From Aurantimonas manganoxydans SI85-9A1 (lineage in GTDB: Bacteria; Pseudomonadota; Alphaproteobacteria; Rhizobiales; Rhizobiaceae), in assembly GCF_000153465.1 (NCBI RefSeq), contig NZ_CH672387.1:4133327-4197326 (forward strand): a stretch of 64,000 bases of DNA, in the 5' to 3' direction. The position numbers and the translations under genes are program-made. The notes beneath the pieces are model-generated. The model was not told the DNA's origin, ran no database searches, and saw only the letters and a list, made by a program, of their open reading frames with translations. Within the stretch, counting starts at the first letter, position 1. Each line of letters begins with the position of its first letter. This document shows positions 31,689-42,552 of the stretch, in pieces.

Positions 31689-32400
31689 TCGCGATTCGGA
31701 AAAGCCGGCGAGGCCTTACGTCCGGCCGGCGAACAAGCCACGCTCGGCCCCGAAGCCCCGACCCGCGGAGGTTGCAGCGGCGCAGGAGCGGGGGCGTGCC
31801 GAGTTCCTGTCCACACGGAATGTTTCACGTGAAACGCTGGAGCGACTTGACCGCTACGTTGCACTGCTGACCGAATGGCAGACTCGCATGAACCTCGTCG
31901 CGCCCGCGACGATCGGCGATGTCTGGTCACGCCACATCGCCGATTCGCTGGCGCTCGAGCGGCTTCTTCCCAATGTGACGGTCTGCGTGGATCTGGGGTC
32001 GGGCGCGGGCCTGCCTGGACTGGTGATCGCCGCTGCGCGTCCTGCTCTCAGCGTCGATCTTGTCGAGGCGAACAGCAAGAAGATCGCGTTCCTGCGGGCG
32101 GTCCAGCGCGATCTGGGTCTTTCCGGAATGGCTCATGGGGCGCGGATCGAGGATTGCGGAGCCGTGCTCGCCAAGGCCGATATCGTGATCGCTAGGGCCT
32201 TGGCGTCGTTGACCGAGTTGTTCGCCCTCGTGGCGCCGCATATCCGTGCCGATACGCGCTGCTTCTTCCAGAAGGGGCGCAACCATGAACAGGAAATTAA
32301 CGCGGCGACTGCCCATTGGCGATTCAGCATGATAAAGCATGAATCGAGCCTCGATGACGGATCTGTCGTCCTCGAGATCGACGAGATCACGCCGCGCTGA
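31678..32400 (+). CDS. rsmG: 16S rRNA (guanine527-N7)-methyltransferase
   Basis: RsmG (GidB) methylates G527 of 16S rRNA. The 240-residue protein has SAM-binding [11 protein letters not shown], and [18 protein letters not shown] [14 protein letters not shown]. Compared with typical RsmG there is a basic, Pro-rich extension of about 40 residues at the N-terminus ([18 protein letters not shown]). GGAG is seven bases before the ATG, which overlaps mnmG. Residues 48-53 (NVSRET) are encoded by an embedded parS site at 31821-31836. Confidence 0.95.
   Translation: MRRDRDSEKPARPYVRPANKPRSAPKPRPAEVAAAQERGRAEFLSTRNVSRETLERLDRYVALLTEWQTRMNLVAPATIGDVWSRHIADSLALERLLPNVTVCVDLGSGAGLPGLVIAAARPALSVDLVEANSKKIAFLRAVQRDLGLSGMAHGARIEDCGAVLAKADIVIARALASLTELFALVAPHIRADTRCFFQKGRNHEQEINAATAHWRFSMIKHESSLDDGSVVLEIDEITPR
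31821..31836. promoter_or_regulatory. Strong parS site inside rsmG
   Basis: TGTTTCACGTGAAACG matches the ParB consensus at 15 of 16 positions and keeps the complete palindrome core. It encodes NVSRET of RsmG. About 660 bases from the parA start. Confidence 0.85.
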
Positions 32401-32482
32401 GCGGCGGCAGCCCTGGCGGAGACGGGACCGGTCCTCTCCGGTCGGCAGCCGACACCGCTCGATGGCGGAGCGGAGCGGATCG

Positions 32483-33292
32483 ATGGATGCGATGAGCGGA
32501 CAGCCGATGCGGATCATCACGATTGCAAATCAGAAGGGCGGGGTCGGCAAGACGACGACCGCCATCAACCTTGCGACGGCACTGGCCGCGATCGGCAAGC
32601 GCGCGCTGTTGATCGATCTCGATCCCCAGGGCAACGCCTCGACCGGTTTGGGCGTCGACCGCGACAATCGCGAAGTGTCGTCCTACGACGTCTTGACCGA
32701 AGCGTCCTCGATCACCGAGGCCGCCATGCCGACGGCCGTTCCCAATCTCAGCCTCATTCCGTCGACGCTGGACCTTCTCGGCTTGGAGATGGAAATCGCA
32801 GGCGCGACCGGCCGCGCCTACCGGCTGCGCGACGCGCTGCATTTCCACCAGGTCGAGACGCCGCAATTCGACTTCGTGCTGATCGACTGCCCGCCGTCGC
32901 TGAACCTCCTGACCATCAACGCCATGGCCGCGGCCGATTCCATTCTCGTGCCGCTGCAGTGCGAGTTCTTCGCCCTTGAAGGCCTCAGCCAGCTCCTGCA
33001 GACGGTCGAGCAGGTCCGCGACTCGCTGAACCCGACGCTCGACCTGCACGGCATCGTGCTGACCATGTATGACGGTCGCAACAATCTGGCGGCGCAGGTG
33101 GTGCGGGACGTGCGGTCCTATATGGGCGACCATGTCTACGAGACGATCATCCCGCGCAATGTGCGGGTCTCCGAAGCGCCGTCCTTCGGCAAGCCGGCGA
33201 TCCTCTACGATATGAAATGTCCGGGCAGCCAGGCCTACATCCGGCTGGCCTCGGAGATCATCCAGCGCGAACGCGGGCTGCAGGCAGCATGA
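32483..33292 (+). CDS. parA: Chromosome partitioning ATPase ParA
   Basis: ParA is the ATPase that moves ParB-parS complexes towards the cell pole. The 269-residue protein has the deviant Walker A KGGVGKTTTAINLA, the A' motif DLDPQGNASTGLG, and Walker B VLIDCPPSLNLLT. It starts within the usual distance of the NQKGGVGK motif; GGAG lies seven bases before ATG 32483. Upstream in-frame codons give an Arg-rich leader without homology. It overlaps a possible parB start at 33289 (ATGA). Confidence 0.96.
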   Translation: MDAMSGQPMRIITIANQKGGVGKTTTAINLATALAAIGKRALLIDLDPQGNASTGLGVDRDNREVSSYDVLTEASSITEAAMPTAVPNLSLIPSTLDLLGLEMEIAGATGRAYRLRDALHFHQVETPQFDFVLIDCPPSLNLLTINAMAAADSILVPLQCEFFALEGLSQLLQTVEQVRDSLNPTLDLHGIVLTMYDGRNNLAAQVVRDVRSYMGDHVYETIIPRNVRVSEAPSFGKPAILYDMKCPGSQAYIRLASEIIQRERGLQAA

Positions 33293-33387
33293 GCAACTTC
33301 CGATTTGGCGATCACGGAAGGGCGGGTGAAGACCCCGATGCGACGGGCGGGGATGGCGCGGGCGCGCCGAGGAACGGGGAGACCAAG

Positions 33388-34374
33388 ATGAACGAAGACA
33401 AGTCGCGCCAGCGTCTCGGGCGTGGACTCGCCTCGCTGATCGGGGCCGGTGCATCGGCCCCTGCCCGTCCCGGTCAGGGTTTCGGCGCCCAGGCCGAACA
33501 GCCGGCACCGCCTGCCATCCCGGCCGAGCGGCATATTCCGATCGATGCGATTTCGCCGAATCCGAACAATCCGCGGCGCACCTTTCACGAGGCCGATCTC
33601 GACGATCTGACTGCTTCGGTGCGGAATCATGGCGTCGTGCAGCCGCTGCTGGTGCGGCCGCGACCCGGCGTGCCGGACGGTTTCGAGATCGTCGCTGGCG
33701 AGCGCCGCTGGCGGGCAGCGCGTGCCGCTGGGCTCACCGAAGTGCCGGTGGTCATGCGCGAAATCGGCGACCGCCAGTCGTTGGAAATCGCCATTATCGA
33801 GAACGTCCAGCGCGCCGACCTCAATGCGGTCGAGGAAGCGCTGGGCTACGAGATGCTGATCAACGAGCATGGCTATACCCAGGCCGATCTCGCCGATGTG
33901 CTGGGCAAGAGCCGGAGCCATGTCGCCAATACGCTGCGGCTTCTGAAGCTGCCGGAGGAAGTCCGCACCATGGTGGCCAGCGGGACGTTGTCGCCGGGCG
34001 CGGCGCGAACGGTGGTCACGGCCGAAGACCCGGTGTCCGTGGCCAAGCAGATCGTCTCGCGCGGCCTCAGCGTGCGCGAGGCCGAGGAGCTGGCGCGCCA
34101 GCCCGCGACGGGCGAGACCGCAAAGCCGAGGAAGTCGTCCGGCGGCAAGAGCCAGCCGAAGGCCGCACCGGCGCCCGAGAAGGATTCCGACGCGCTGGCG
34201 CTGGAGCGGCTGCTGGCCGAGCTTCTGGGGATGCCGGTCGAGATCGACGTCAAGGGCGAAGGCGGGTCGATCCGGATCGAATATGCCGATCTGGAGCAGC
34301 TCGACGAGATCTGCGGCCTGCTTCAGACGCGGGTGCAGCGCGGGTCTGAGACGGCGCGCCAGCGCGATCTCTGA
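33388..34374 (+). CDS. parB: Chromosome partitioning protein ParB
   Basis: ParB binds parS, spreads on DNA by CTP-dependent clamping and loads SMC. The 328-residue protein has [11 protein letters not shown] at the N-terminus (ParA contact), [15 protein letters not shown], the CTP-binding [13 protein letters not shown] and [14 protein letters not shown], the HTH with [18 protein letters not shown], and a C-terminal dimer domain after a Lys/Pro-rich linker. ATG 33388 has GGGGAG upstream and matches family starts; ATG 33289, overlapping the parA stop, would add 33 polar residues and is an alternative. Confidence 0.95.
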   Translation: MNEDKSRQRLGRGLASLIGAGASAPARPGQGFGAQAEQPAPPAIPAERHIPIDAISPNPNNPRRTFHEADLDDLTASVRNHGVVQPLLVRPRPGVPDGFEIVAGERRWRAARAAGLTEVPVVMREIGDRQSLEIAIIENVQRADLNAVEEALGYEMLINEHGYTQADLADVLGKSRSHVANTLRLLKLPEEVRTMVASGTLSPGAARTVVTAEDPVSVAKQIVSRGLSVREAEELARQPATGETAKPRKSSGGKSQPKAAPAPEKDSDALALERLLAELLGMPVEIDVKGEGGSIRIEYADLEQLDEICGLLQTRVQRGSETARQRDL

Positions 34375-34390
34375 CAGGGCGCGAGCGCTC

Positions 34391-34406
34391 CGTTTCACGT
34401 GAAACA
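34391..34406. promoter_or_regulatory. Strong parS site after parB
   Basis: CGTTTCACGTGAAACA matches the consensus at 15 of 16 positions. It lies 16 bases after the parB stop, in the 105-base space between parB and holA. Confidence 0.85.
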
Positions 34407-34479
34407 TCCCGCCTTTGGTTGCTGCGTACCCGTGTAAGACGTTGTCTTGGCAGGTTGTTTCGCCGTGATGATCCGTGAA

Positions 34480-35520
34480 TCAGTGCCGCGTGCGCAGGCG
34501 GGCCGCTTCGACGGCGACGTCGAGCAGGGTCTGGCGGGTGATGGTCAGCGCCAGTCCGCCTTCCTTGCGGCTGGCGAGGATATCGGCGTCGATCCGCTGT
34601 AGGATCGTGGTGATCGCGTCGAGCGGCCAGGCCGAGAGGGCGACCTCCATGGCGTGCTTGCGCCGGAAGTGCGGGCGTCGCCGCTCGACCACCCGGCCGA
34701 CGGGTTCGCCGCCCTTCTCCACCATCTCCCGCATGGTCTGCAATTGCTGGAAATAGCGCAAGAGCTGCTGGTGCAGCTGGAAAGTGGCGGTGCCGGCCGA
34801 GACCAGCCGGTCGATGAGATGCGGCAACCGCCGCACCTCGCCGCTGGCCGCGGCATCGATGGTTTCCTCCAGCGTATCGGCCGAGACGTCGCCGACGATG
34901 GCGCGCACGTCCTCTTCCGTTACTGACGACGTTCCCAGCGCGTAGAGGCAGAGCTTGCGGATCTCGCCGCGTGAGGCGATGCGGTTGGCGCCGAGGCGCG
35001 CGCGCAATTCGTCCCGCGCCTCGCGGCCGATGGTCAGGCCGCTCTCGCGCATCTCCTCGTCGATCATCTTGTCTATCGCCCGCCCCTCGTCCTGATAGCA
35101 GGGCAAGGCGATGGCGAACTTGCCGCGCTCGGCATTGGCGCGCAGGGCCGAGCTCTTCTTGAGGTCACCCGCTTCGAGGATGACGATGGCGCCGTCGAGC
35201 TTCTTGGCGGACAGCTCCGCCACGGCTTCGGCCAGGGACTTGCCGTTGCCCGCGCCGCGCACGCGGATGAGGCGCGTGCCGCCGAACATCGAGACTGTCT
35301 GCGCCTCGTCGTAGAGGCGGCCGATGTCCTTCTCCAGCTCGTCGGCGGCCAGTGTCACGGCTGCGAAGGGATCGCTGCGGTCGACACCGGAGAGCTCGGC
35401 GACCTTCTCGGAACGCTCGGAGACGAGGCCGGGATCGGGGCCGTAGAGGAGGATGACCGGAAAGGAGAAGTCGGGCCGCGACAGGAACGCCTCGACCTCG
35501 CCGGGTTTCTTCTGCGCCAT
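34480..35520 (-). CDS. holA: DNA polymerase III, delta subunit
   Basis: HolA is the clamp-loader subunit that opens the sliding clamp. The 346-residue protein has the family order: N-terminal FPVILLYGPDPGLVSERSEKV, RLIRVRGAG, KKLDGAIVILEAGDLKKSSALR, GREARDELRARLGANRIASRGEIRKLCLYA, and the C-terminal helical domain (HLIDRLVSAGTATFQLHQQLLRYFQQL). Last of the leuS-lptE-holA transcript, converging on parB. Confidence 0.93.
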   Translation of the reverse strand: MAQKKPGEVEAFLSRPDFSFPVILLYGPDPGLVSERSEKVAELSGVDRSDPFAAVTLAADELEKDIGRLYDEAQTVSMFGGTRLIRVRGAGNGKSLAEAVAELSAKKLDGAIVILEAGDLKKSSALRANAERGKFAIALPCYQDEGRAIDKMIDEEMRESGLTIGREARDELRARLGANRIASRGEIRKLCLYALGTSSVTEEDVRAIVGDVSADTLEETIDAAASGEVRRLPHLIDRLVSAGTATFQLHQQLLRYFQQLQTMREMVEKGGEPVGRVVERRRPHFRRKHAMEVALSAWPLDAITTILQRIDADILASRKEGGLALTITRQTLLDVAVEAARLRTRH

Positions 35521-35596
35521 GAAAGGGTCCCTGTTGCGCCGGCAAGGGGGTCGCCTGAGCCGCCTGCCCTGCCGGCGTTTCGCCTGGGGGACGTGT

Positions 35597-36145
35597 CTAC
35601 ACGCCGGCCTTGGTCAGCGCACGGGCGATTTCCAGCTCGATCTGTCCGGCAACAGCCTTGCCGGCCCGGTCGCGCGCGTCGATCACCGCCCGCTGGCTCT
35701 GGTAGAGCTGGCCGGTGCGGTCGAACGGCACCGTCTCGGTGCGCGTGCCGGTGGCCAGCACGGTGCCGTCGGAGTTCCGGGTCAGGGTGTAGCTGGCGCT
35801 CATGTAGTAGAGCGACGCCGCAGCCTGCCCGCCCGGCTCGACCGCGATGCCGATCTCGCTGCCGGTGCCGCTGAGGGCGACGGTATAGAGCGGTTCGCGC
35901 ACCCGCGTGCCCTGGTTCAGCCGGAACAACAGGGCGTTGCGGACGATCTGGAGGGTGCGATTGCCGGCTTCGGAAACGGCAATCCGCCCGCGCAGGGAGA
36001 CGAGCTGCCCGTCCGGCGCCATGACATCGGTGGTCAGGCCGCCGGCATAGAGCGGCCGTCCGGTGCAGCCCGACAGGGCAAGGCCGCCGGCAAGGAGACA
36101 GAGCGCCGCAAGAGCGCGAGGCCGGCCCGCATCAAAGAACGACAT
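35597..36145 (-). CDS. lptE: LPS assembly lipoprotein LptE
   Basis: LptE plugs the LptD translocon that inserts LPS into the outer membrane. The 182-residue protein has a lipoprotein signal with lipobox LSGC (Cys27), then RPLYAGG and the LptE-like repetitive beta strands ([25 protein letters not shown]). Its ATG overlaps the end of leuS by 14 bases, the standard leuS-lptE-holA arrangement. Confidence 0.88.
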   Translation of the reverse strand: MSFFDAGRPRALAALCLLAGGLALSGCTGRPLYAGGLTTDVMAPDGQLVSLRGRIAVSEAGNRTLQIVRNALLFRLNQGTRVREPLYTVALSGTGSEIGIAVEPGGQAAASLYYMSASYTLTRNSDGTVLATGTRTETVPFDRTGQLYQSQRAVIDARDRAGKAVAGQIELEIARALTKAGV

Positions 36146-38750
36146 TGACGATTCTCCCGGGGACGACCACGACGCGCTTCGGCGAATTGCCGGCCAACGC
36201 TGCCTGCACGACGTCGAGCGCCAGCGCCGCCTGTTCGATATCAGGTTTGCCGGCCGAAGCCGGTACGGTCAAGTCGCCGCGCTTCTTGCCGTTGATCTGG
36301 ACCGGCATGGTGATGCTGTCGTCCTTCAGAAGTGCCGGGTCGACGTCCGGCCAGGGGGCCGCCGCGGCAAGGCCATCCATGCCCAGGGTCGTCCAGCATT
36401 CTTCCGCCAGATGGGGCATCATCGGCGCGATCAGACGCACCAGGATGGTCAGGGCTTCGCGGGCCGCGGCCTTCAGGGCCGGGTCGCTGTCGGCCGAAAC
36501 TCCGGAGACCGACGCGGCCAGCGTATTGACCAGTTCGTAGATGCGGGCGACGGCCTTGTTGAAGCCGAGGCGCTCGATGTCATCGGCGACGCCGGCCGCG
36601 GCGCGGTGGGCGGCGCGGCGGATGGTCAGCACCGCCTCGTCCTCGCTCTGCGGGCTTGCGTCGGCACCGGCAATGCGCGGCGCGGTCTCGGAGACGAGGC
36701 GCCACAGGCGCTGGACGAAGCGGTGGGCACCCTCGACGCCGGCCTCGGTCCAGATCACGTCGCGGTCCGGCGGCGAATCCGACAGCATGAACCAGCGGGC
36801 GGTGTCGGCGCCGTAGGAAGCGATGATGTCGTCCGGATCGACGACGTTCTTCTTCGACTTCGACATTTTCTCGATGCCGCCGATCTCGATCGCGCTGCCG
36901 GTCGACAGGCGCGTCGCGGTGCGGGTCCCCTCGCCTTCGGTGATCGCCACGTCCACCGGGGCGACCCATTCGCGGCCATCGCGATAGGTCTCGTGGACCA
37001 CCATGCCTTGGGTGAACAGGCCCTTGAAGGGCTCGTCGAGAGCGACATGGCCGCATTCGCGCATCGCCCGCACGAAGAAGCGCGAATAGAGCAGGTGCAG
37101 GATCGCGTGCTCGATGCCGCCGATATACTGGTCGACCGGCAGCCAGGCATTGGCGGCCTGCGGGTCGGTCGGTTCATGCGCCTGCGGCGCCGTGAAACGG
37201 GCGAAATACCACGAGGAATCGACGAAGGTGTCCATCGTGTCGGTCTCGCGCTTCGCCGTGCCGCCGCATTGCGGGCAGGTGGCGTCGCGCCAGGTCGGAT
37301 GGCGGTCCAGCGGATTGCCGGGCTTTTCGAAGTCGATGTCGTCCGGCAGCTTGACCGGCAGGTTCTCGCGGGCTTCCGGCACGACGCCGCAAGCCTCGCA
37401 ATGCAGGACCGGGATCGGGCAGCCCCAGTAGCGCTGGCGCGAAATGCCCCAGTCGCGCAGGCGGAAATTGACCTGGCGCTCGGCCTGGGGCCGGCCGTTC
37501 AGCGTGGTGGCCTCCAGCCGCTCGGCAACGGCGTCGAAGGCGGCATCCGGCGACAGGCCGTCAAGGAAGTCCGAGCGGCAGATCGTGCCGTCGCCGACAT
37601 AGGCCTCGGTGCCGACGTCGAAGGTCTCGGCATCGGCGCCCTGCGGCAACACGACAGCGCGCACCGGCAAATCGTATTTGCGGGCAAAGTCGAGATCGCG
37701 CTGGTCATGGGCCGGGCAGCCGAAGACCGCGCCGGTGCCGTAATCCATCAGCACGAAATTCGCGACATAGACCGGCAGCTTCCATTCCGGGTCGAAGGGA
37801 TGGGTGACGGAGATCCCCGTCGGCATGCCCTTCTTCTCGGCCGTCTCCAGCGCCGCGGCGGAGGTGCCCTGGCGCCGGCATTCGGCGATGAAGGTCTGCA
37901 GCTCGGGATTCGTCTCGGCGGCCCTGGCGGCCAGCGGATGGTCGGCGGCGACGGCCACGAAGGAGGCGCCGAACAGCGTGTCGGGCCGCGTGGTGAACAC
38001 AGTGACGTCGTCGATGCCCTCGGGCTTGGTCGCCGCGTCCAGCGCCCAGCGCACCAGGAGGCCCTCGGACTTGCCGATCCAGTTCTTCTGCATCAGCCGG
38101 ACCTTCTCCGGCCAGCCCGGCAGATGGTCGAGGGCCGACAGCAGGTCGTCGGCAAAGTCGGTGATGCGGAAGAACCACTGGGTCAGTTCGCGCTGCTCGA
38201 CATCGGCGCCCGAACGCCAGCCCTTGCCGTCGATCACCTGCTCGTTGGCCAGCACGGTCATGTCGACCGGATCCCAGTTGACCTTGGACTTCTTGCGATA
38301 GGCCAAGCCCTTGGCCAGGAAGTCGAGGAACAGCATCTGCTGGCGATGGTAGTATTCGACGTCGCAGGTCGCGAATTCACGCGACCAGTCCAGCGACAGG
38401 CCCATCGACTTCAGCTGGCCGCGCATGGTCGCGATGTTCTGATAGGTCCATTCGCGCGGATGCACCTTGTTCTGCATCGCGGCGTTCTCGGCCGGCATGC
38501 CGAAGGCGTCCCAGCCCATCGGATGCAGCACGTTGAACCCCTTGGCCCGGCGGTAGCGCGCGACCACGTCGCCCATGGCATAATTGCGCACATGGCCCAT
38601 ATGGATGCGGCCCGAGGGATAGGGAAACATCTCGAGGACGTAGTATTTCTCGCCCGGCGCGTCGGTCTGGGTCTCGAACAGCTTCGCCTCGTTCCAGGCG
38701 GTCTGCCAGCGAGGTTCGGATGCGCGGGGATTGTAGCGTTCTGTGGTCAT
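36132..38750 (-). CDS. leuS: Leucyl-tRNA synthetase
   Basis: LeuS charges tRNALeu. The 872-residue class Ia enzyme has the HIGH-type motif in [15 protein letters not shown], an editing domain ([35 protein letters not shown]), the KMSKS loop ([14 protein letters not shown]), a zinc-like CxxC pair (CEACGV, CPQCGG) and the anticodon-binding C-terminus. It begins [16 protein letters not shown] as expected. First gene of the leuS-lptE-holA unit, divergent from yggS. Confidence 0.97.
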   Translation of the reverse strand: MTTERYNPRASEPRWQTAWNEAKLFETQTDAPGEKYYVLEMFPYPSGRIHMGHVRNYAMGDVVARYRRAKGFNVLHPMGWDAFGMPAENAAMQNKVHPREWTYQNIATMRGQLKSMGLSLDWSREFATCDVEYYHRQQMLFLDFLAKGLAYRKKSKVNWDPVDMTVLANEQVIDGKGWRSGADVEQRELTQWFFRITDFADDLLSALDHLPGWPEKVRLMQKNWIGKSEGLLVRWALDAATKPEGIDDVTVFTTRPDTLFGASFVAVAADHPLAARAAETNPELQTFIAECRRQGTSAAALETAEKKGMPTGISVTHPFDPEWKLPVYVANFVLMDYGTGAVFGCPAHDQRDLDFARKYDLPVRAVVLPQGADAETFDVGTEAYVGDGTICRSDFLDGLSPDAAFDAVAERLEATTLNGRPQAERQVNFRLRDWGISRQRYWGCPIPVLHCEACGVVPEARENLPVKLPDDIDFEKPGNPLDRHPTWRDATCPQCGGTAKRETDTMDTFVDSSWYFARFTAPQAHEPTDPQAANAWLPVDQYIGGIEHAILHLLYSRFFVRAMRECGHVALDEPFKGLFTQGMVVHETYRDGREWVAPVDVAITEGEGTRTATRLSTGSAIEIGGIEKMSKSKKNVVDPDDIIASYGADTARWFMLSDSPPDRDVIWTEAGVEGAHRFVQRLWRLVSETAPRIAGADASPQSEDEAVLTIRRAAHRAAAGVADDIERLGFNKAVARIYELVNTLAASVSGVSADSDPALKAAAREALTILVRLIAPMMPHLAEECWTTLGMDGLAAAAPWPDVDPALLKDDSITMPVQINGKKRGDLTVPASAGKPDIEQAALALDVVQAALAGNSPKRVVVVPGRIVNVVL

Positions 38751-38921
38751 GCGGCCGATCGGGATGCTGGTCCCGCCGGATCTCGACCGGCAGGCGAATG
38801 GGGGATGCGGCTTGACTTACTCTGTTGTCACGCCTGCGTTCAACATGACGGACGGAAATTCCGCCGATTGCGGCGATAGTGATGCAGGTGCGGCGCTGAC
38901 GGCCCACCGGAAGGAGACGGC

Positions 38922-39596
38922 ATGAACGAAGCGCTGCTGGAGCGGCTGGAGACGGTGCGGCAGGCGGTCGCGCAGGCCTCGCGGGAGGCGGGGCGCGCGG
39001 ACGACGCGGTGGCCCTCGTGGCGGTGTCCAAGACCCATGACGCCGACACGATCCTGCCGGTGCTGGAGGCCGGCCAGCGGATCTTCGGCGAGAACAAGGT
39101 GCAGGAAGCCAAGGCCAAATGGCCGGCGTTGCGTGAACGCTTTCCCGAGGTCGAATTGCGGCTGATCGGGCCGCTGCAGTCGAACAAGGCTGGCGAGGCG
39201 GTGGCGCTGTTCGACGTGATCGAGAGCGTCGACCGCGAAAAGATCGCGAAAGAACTCGCCGAGGAGATGGCCAAGCAGGACCGCCATCCCCGCCTCTATG
39301 TGCAGGTCAACACCGGCGAGGAAGACCAGAAGGCCGGGATCGCGCCGAGGGAGGCAGTGGCCTTCGTCGAGCGCTGCCGCAGCGAGCATGGCCTGAGGAT
39401 CGAGGGGCTGATGTGCATTCCGCCGGCCGAGGAAAAGCCGGGTCCGCATTTCGCGCTGCTGGAGAAGATCGCGGCCGAGGCCGGTGTGGAAAAGCTGTCG
39501 ATGGGCATGTCGGGCGACTACGAGATCGCCATCGGCTTCGGCGCCACTTCCGTGCGCGTCGGCTCGGCGATCTTTGGCGCACGCAACTATGGCTGA
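38922..39596 (+). CDS. YggS/PLPBP family PLP homeostasis protein
   Basis: The family binds pyridoxal phosphate and buffers vitamin B6 and amino-acid metabolism. The 224-residue barrel has VALVAVSKTHDAD with the PLP-binding Lys, FGENKVQEAKAKWP, LIGPLQSNKAGEAVALFD, VQVNTGEEDQKAGI, LMCIPP, and MGMSGDYEIAIGFGATSVRVGSAIFG. AAGGAGA lies upstream of the ATG. Divergent from leuS, about 170 bases apart. Confidence 0.94.
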   Translation: MNEALLERLETVRQAVAQASREAGRADDAVALVAVSKTHDADTILPVLEAGQRIFGENKVQEAKAKWPALRERFPEVELRLIGPLQSNKAGEAVALFDVIESVDREKIAKELAEEMAKQDRHPRLYVQVNTGEEDQKAGIAPREAVAFVERCRSEHGLRIEGLMCIPPAEEKPGPHFALLEKIAAEAGVEKLSMGMSGDYEIAIGFGATSVRVGSAIFGARNYG

Positions 39597-39734
39597 GGTT
39601 CCAGGCGCCCTGCCCTCGCCGGCTGGGGTCCGCCAGGCAAACCGTCGAGCGGCGTTGTCGTAGCCGCCGCATGAAACCGCCGGCGGCTTCACTCGTTACG
39701 GGCAGGATTGCCAAGGCCAGCGAAGGATCACGCC

Positions 39735-40130
39735 ATGGGATATTCCAACTTCAGCCCGCTCGGCGTGCTGATCGCCGCCCTCCTCGCATTTGCCTTCGGT
39801 TTCGGCTGGCACCGTGCCCTCGAGAAATCCTGGATGACGGCGAGCGGCTATGAGGGCCGGCCGGCGCTGAAACCCGGTCCGCTGGCGATCGTCTTCATCG
39901 CCGAACTGGTGATGGCCGGCGTCCTGGCGGGACTGGTCGGCCATATCGGTCCGGTCACCGTCGGCAACGCCCTGATCACCGGCATCCTGGCTTGGGCCGG
40001 TTTCGTTCTGACCGCGATGGTCGTGGATCACTCCTACGAAGCGCGTCCGCGCCGGCTAACCTATCTGAATGCCGGGCACTGGCTCGGGGTCCTGGTCATC
40101 ATGAGCGTGACCATCGGCCTGTTCGGCTAG
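39735..40130 (+). CDS. DUF1761-type small membrane protein
   Basis: A 131-residue integral membrane protein resembling the DUF1761 family, function unknown. It has about four hydrophobic segments: LGVLIAALLAFAFGFGWH, AIVFIAELVMAGVLAGLVG, ALITGILAWAGFVLTAMVVD and HWLGVLVIMSVTIGLFG. Start at ATG 39735; an upstream GTG adds only nine residues. It precedes acs by about 125 bases. Confidence 0.75.
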   Translation: MGYSNFSPLGVLIAALLAFAFGFGWHRALEKSWMTASGYEGRPALKPGPLAIVFIAELVMAGVLAGLVGHIGPVTVGNALITGILAWAGFVLTAMVVDHSYEARPRRLTYLNAGHWLGVLVIMSVTIGLFG

Positions 40131-40256
40131 GCGGTGCGCCGCGGGCCCTTGTCCCGCGAAAGTATGACAGCGGCGAACTGGACCCTTCCGGCGCTTTCAC
40201 CCTAGATTGCCTCCAAATGCCGGACCTGCTCCGGCAGTATTACGGGAGGCGAAGGC

Positions 40257-42206
40257 ATGAGCACGATCCACGTCAAGGATGAGTGGAAGGCGCGGGCGAA
40301 GCTGACGGAGGATCAGTACCAGGACTGGTACCGCCGCAGTGTCGAGGACCCGGACGGCTTCTGGGGCGAGCACGGCAAGCGCCTCGACTGGATCAAGCCT
40401 TATGAGCGGGTGAAGAACACCTCCTTCGCGCCCGGCAATATCGACCTCCGCTGGTTCGAGGACGGCACGCTCAACGTCGCCGCCAACTGCATCGACCGGC
40501 ATCTGGAAACCCGCGGCGACCAGACGGCCATCCTCTGGGAGGGGGACGACCCGGCCGATTCCAAGGCGATCACCTACCGGCAGCTCCACGAGGAGGTGTC
40601 GCGCATGGCCAATGTCCTGAAGGATCGCGGCGTCCAGAAGGGCGACCGGGTGACCATCTACATGCCGATGGTGCCCGAGGCGGCCTACGCCATGTTGGCC
40701 TGCGCCCGCATCGGCGCGATCCACTCCGTGGTGTTCGGTGGGTTCTCGCCGGACGCGTTGGGCGGCCGGATCGAAGGCGCGCAGTCGGACGTGCTGATCA
40801 CCTCGGACGAGGGTCTGCGCGGCGGCCGCAAGGTGCCGCTGAAGAAGAATGCCGACCGGGCCTGCGAGATCGCCGAGAAGGCCGGCCAGACGGTCAAGAC
40901 CATGCTGGTGATCCAGCGCACCGGCGGCGAGGTCGCCTGGCAGGACGGTCGCGACGTGTGGTGGCATGAGGCGCGCGAGGCGGTGTCCGCCGATTGCCCG
41001 CCAGCCGAGATGCAGGCCGAGGATCCGCTGTTCATCCTCTACACGTCGGGTTCGACCGGCAAGCCGAAGGGCGTGCTGCACACGTCGGGCGGCTATCTCG
41101 TCTACGCCTCGATGACCCACGAATACGTCTTCGACTACCATGACGGCGACGTCTACTGGTGCACGGCCGATGTCGGCTGGGTGACCGGCCACAGCTACAT
41201 CGTCTACGGGCCGCTCGCCAACGGCGCGACGACGCTGATGTTCGAGGGCGTGCCCAACTACCCGGATGCCTCGCGCTTCTGGCAGGTGATCGACAAGCAC
41301 AAGGTCAATATCTTCTACACCGCGCCGACGGCAATCCGCTCGCTGATGGGGGCCGGCGACGCGATGGTCACAAAGACCTCGCGCGCCAGCCTGAAGGTGC
41401 TGGGCACGGTCGGCGAACCGATCAATCCGGAGGTCTGGAGCTGGTATTACCGGGTCGTCGGCGACGAGCGCTCGCCGGTGGTCGACACCTGGTGGCAGAC
41501 CGAGACGGGCGGCATCCTGATCACCCCGCTACCCGGCGCCACGGACCTGAAGCCCGGCTCGGCGACGCGGCCGTTCTTCGGCGTCCAGCCCCAGCTCGTC
41601 GACAATGTCGGCACGGTGCTGGACGGCGCCAATGACGGCAATCTGTGCATCACCGATTCCTGGCCGGGCCAGATGCGCACGGTCTATGGTGACCACGAGC
41701 GGTTCGAGCAGACCTATTTCTCGACCTATCCGAACAAGTACTTCACCGGCGACGGGGCACGGCGCGACGCCGACGGCTATTGGTGGATCACCGGCCGCGT
41801 CGACGACGTGATCAACGTCTCCGGCCACCGCATGGGCACGGCCGAGGTGGAATCGGCGCTGGTCTCCCATGCCAAGGTCTCGGAAGCGGCGGTCGTCGGC
41901 TATCCGCACGACATCAAGGGGCAGGGCATCTACTGCTATGTCACGCTGATGGAGGGCGAGGAGCCGTCCGAGGCGCTGCAGAAGGAGCTCGTTGCCCATG
42001 TGCGCAACGAGATCGGACCGATCGCCTCGCCGGACAAGATTCAGTTCGCGCCGGGCCTGCCGAAGACCCGCTCCGGCAAGATCATGCGCCGCATCCTGCG
42101 CAAGATCGCCGAGGACGATTTCGGCGCCCTTGGCGACACCTCGACCCTCGCCGATCCGGGCGTCGTCGACGACCTCGTCGAGCACCGCCAGAACCGCAAG
42201 GGCTGA
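40257..42206 (+). CDS. acs: Acetyl-CoA synthetase
   Basis: Acs makes acetyl-CoA from acetate, ATP and CoA. The 649-residue protein has the AMP-binding motif [23 protein letters not shown], the hinge Asp in [20 protein letters not shown], and the C-terminal [10 protein letters not shown] whose Lys is the usual acetylation target. Length equals typical bacterial Acs. GAGGCG lies before the ATG. Confidence 0.97.
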   Translation: MSTIHVKDEWKARAKLTEDQYQDWYRRSVEDPDGFWGEHGKRLDWIKPYERVKNTSFAPGNIDLRWFEDGTLNVAANCIDRHLETRGDQTAILWEGDDPADSKAITYRQLHEEVSRMANVLKDRGVQKGDRVTIYMPMVPEAAYAMLACARIGAIHSVVFGGFSPDALGGRIEGAQSDVLITSDEGLRGGRKVPLKKNADRACEIAEKAGQTVKTMLVIQRTGGEVAWQDGRDVWWHEAREAVSADCPPAEMQAEDPLFILYTSGSTGKPKGVLHTSGGYLVYASMTHEYVFDYHDGDVYWCTADVGWVTGHSYIVYGPLANGATTLMFEGVPNYPDASRFWQVIDKHKVNIFYTAPTAIRSLMGAGDAMVTKTSRASLKVLGTVGEPINPEVWSWYYRVVGDERSPVVDTWWQTETGGILITPLPGATDLKPGSATRPFFGVQPQLVDNVGTVLDGANDGNLCITDSWPGQMRTVYGDHERFEQTYFSTYPNKYFTGDGARRDADGYWWITGRVDDVINVSGHRMGTAEVESALVSHAKVSEAAVVGYPHDIKGQGIYCYVTLMEGEEPSEALQKELVAHVRNEIGPIASPDKIQFAPGLPKTRSGKIMRRILRKIAEDDFGALGDTSTLADPGVVDDLVEHRQNRKG

Positions 42207-42353
42207 CTGCCCCGCCGGCTGGCAACGATGCCGGCCGGCAAGTCTGGCGGATTCAGGGGGTGGATCTTCTGAACTTCGTCGGAGAGGTGACCCGGTCGGC
42301 TGACCTCAGGCTTGCGCGAACCGTACCGCGGCGAGGCGGCGGCGAAAAACCCC

Positions 42354-42382
42354 TTGCGCCCAAGGCGTTGGGTTCCCATACT
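42354..42382 (+). promoter_or_regulatory. Candidate sigma70 promoter of the 25-codon small gene
   Basis: TTGCGC (42354-42359) and CATACT (42377-42382) are separated by 17 bases. Transcription would start near 42389, giving a 5' leader of about 30 bases before the ATG at 42419. Deduced by eye only. Confidence 0.45.
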
Positions 42383-42418
42383 CCCTGTGTGTTCAACGAA
42401 ATGGAAGGAGGTGATCCA

Positions 42419-42496
42419 ATGTCGAGTGATAATCTGAAGCCGGTTGGGTCTATGATTCTCGGTGGTTCGACGGAGCAGCCTCTTCGCTTCGCCTGA
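42419..42496 (+). CDS. 25-residue small protein with an extended Shine-Dalgarno
   Basis: The ORF starts MSSDNLKPVG, continues S-M-I-L-G-G-S-T-E and ends QPLRFA; I do not recognise it. Translation is predicted from the exceptional ribosome site AAGGAGGTGATCC (42405-42417), which pairs with 13 consecutive bases of the 16S rRNA 3' end; GGAGG is seven bases before the ATG. An in-frame ATG at 42401 would make that sequence coding, which is less likely. A promoter (42354-42382), this ORF and a terminator (42553-42580) form a compact transcription unit between acs and the PRC-barrel gene. No membrane segment or signal peptide. Function unknown. Confidence 0.55.
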   Translation: MSSDNLKPVGSMILGGSTEQPLRFA

Positions 42497-42552
42497 GAAT
42501 TGCGGATGCCGTCATGCGGTCTTCGACGACCGCCGGCTGACGTTCATCACGG

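Noticed and set aside
36063..38879. A 938-residue plus-strand ORF opposite leuS
   Set aside because: Antisense shadow; the minus strand carries a complete leucyl-tRNA synthetase with all motifs.
42405..42418. Fragment of a 16S rRNA gene, because AAGGAGGTGATCC equals the complement of the 16S 3' end
   Set aside because: The match stops after about 14 bases on both sides; flanking sequence is unrelated, so it is better explained as a Shine-Dalgarno sequence.
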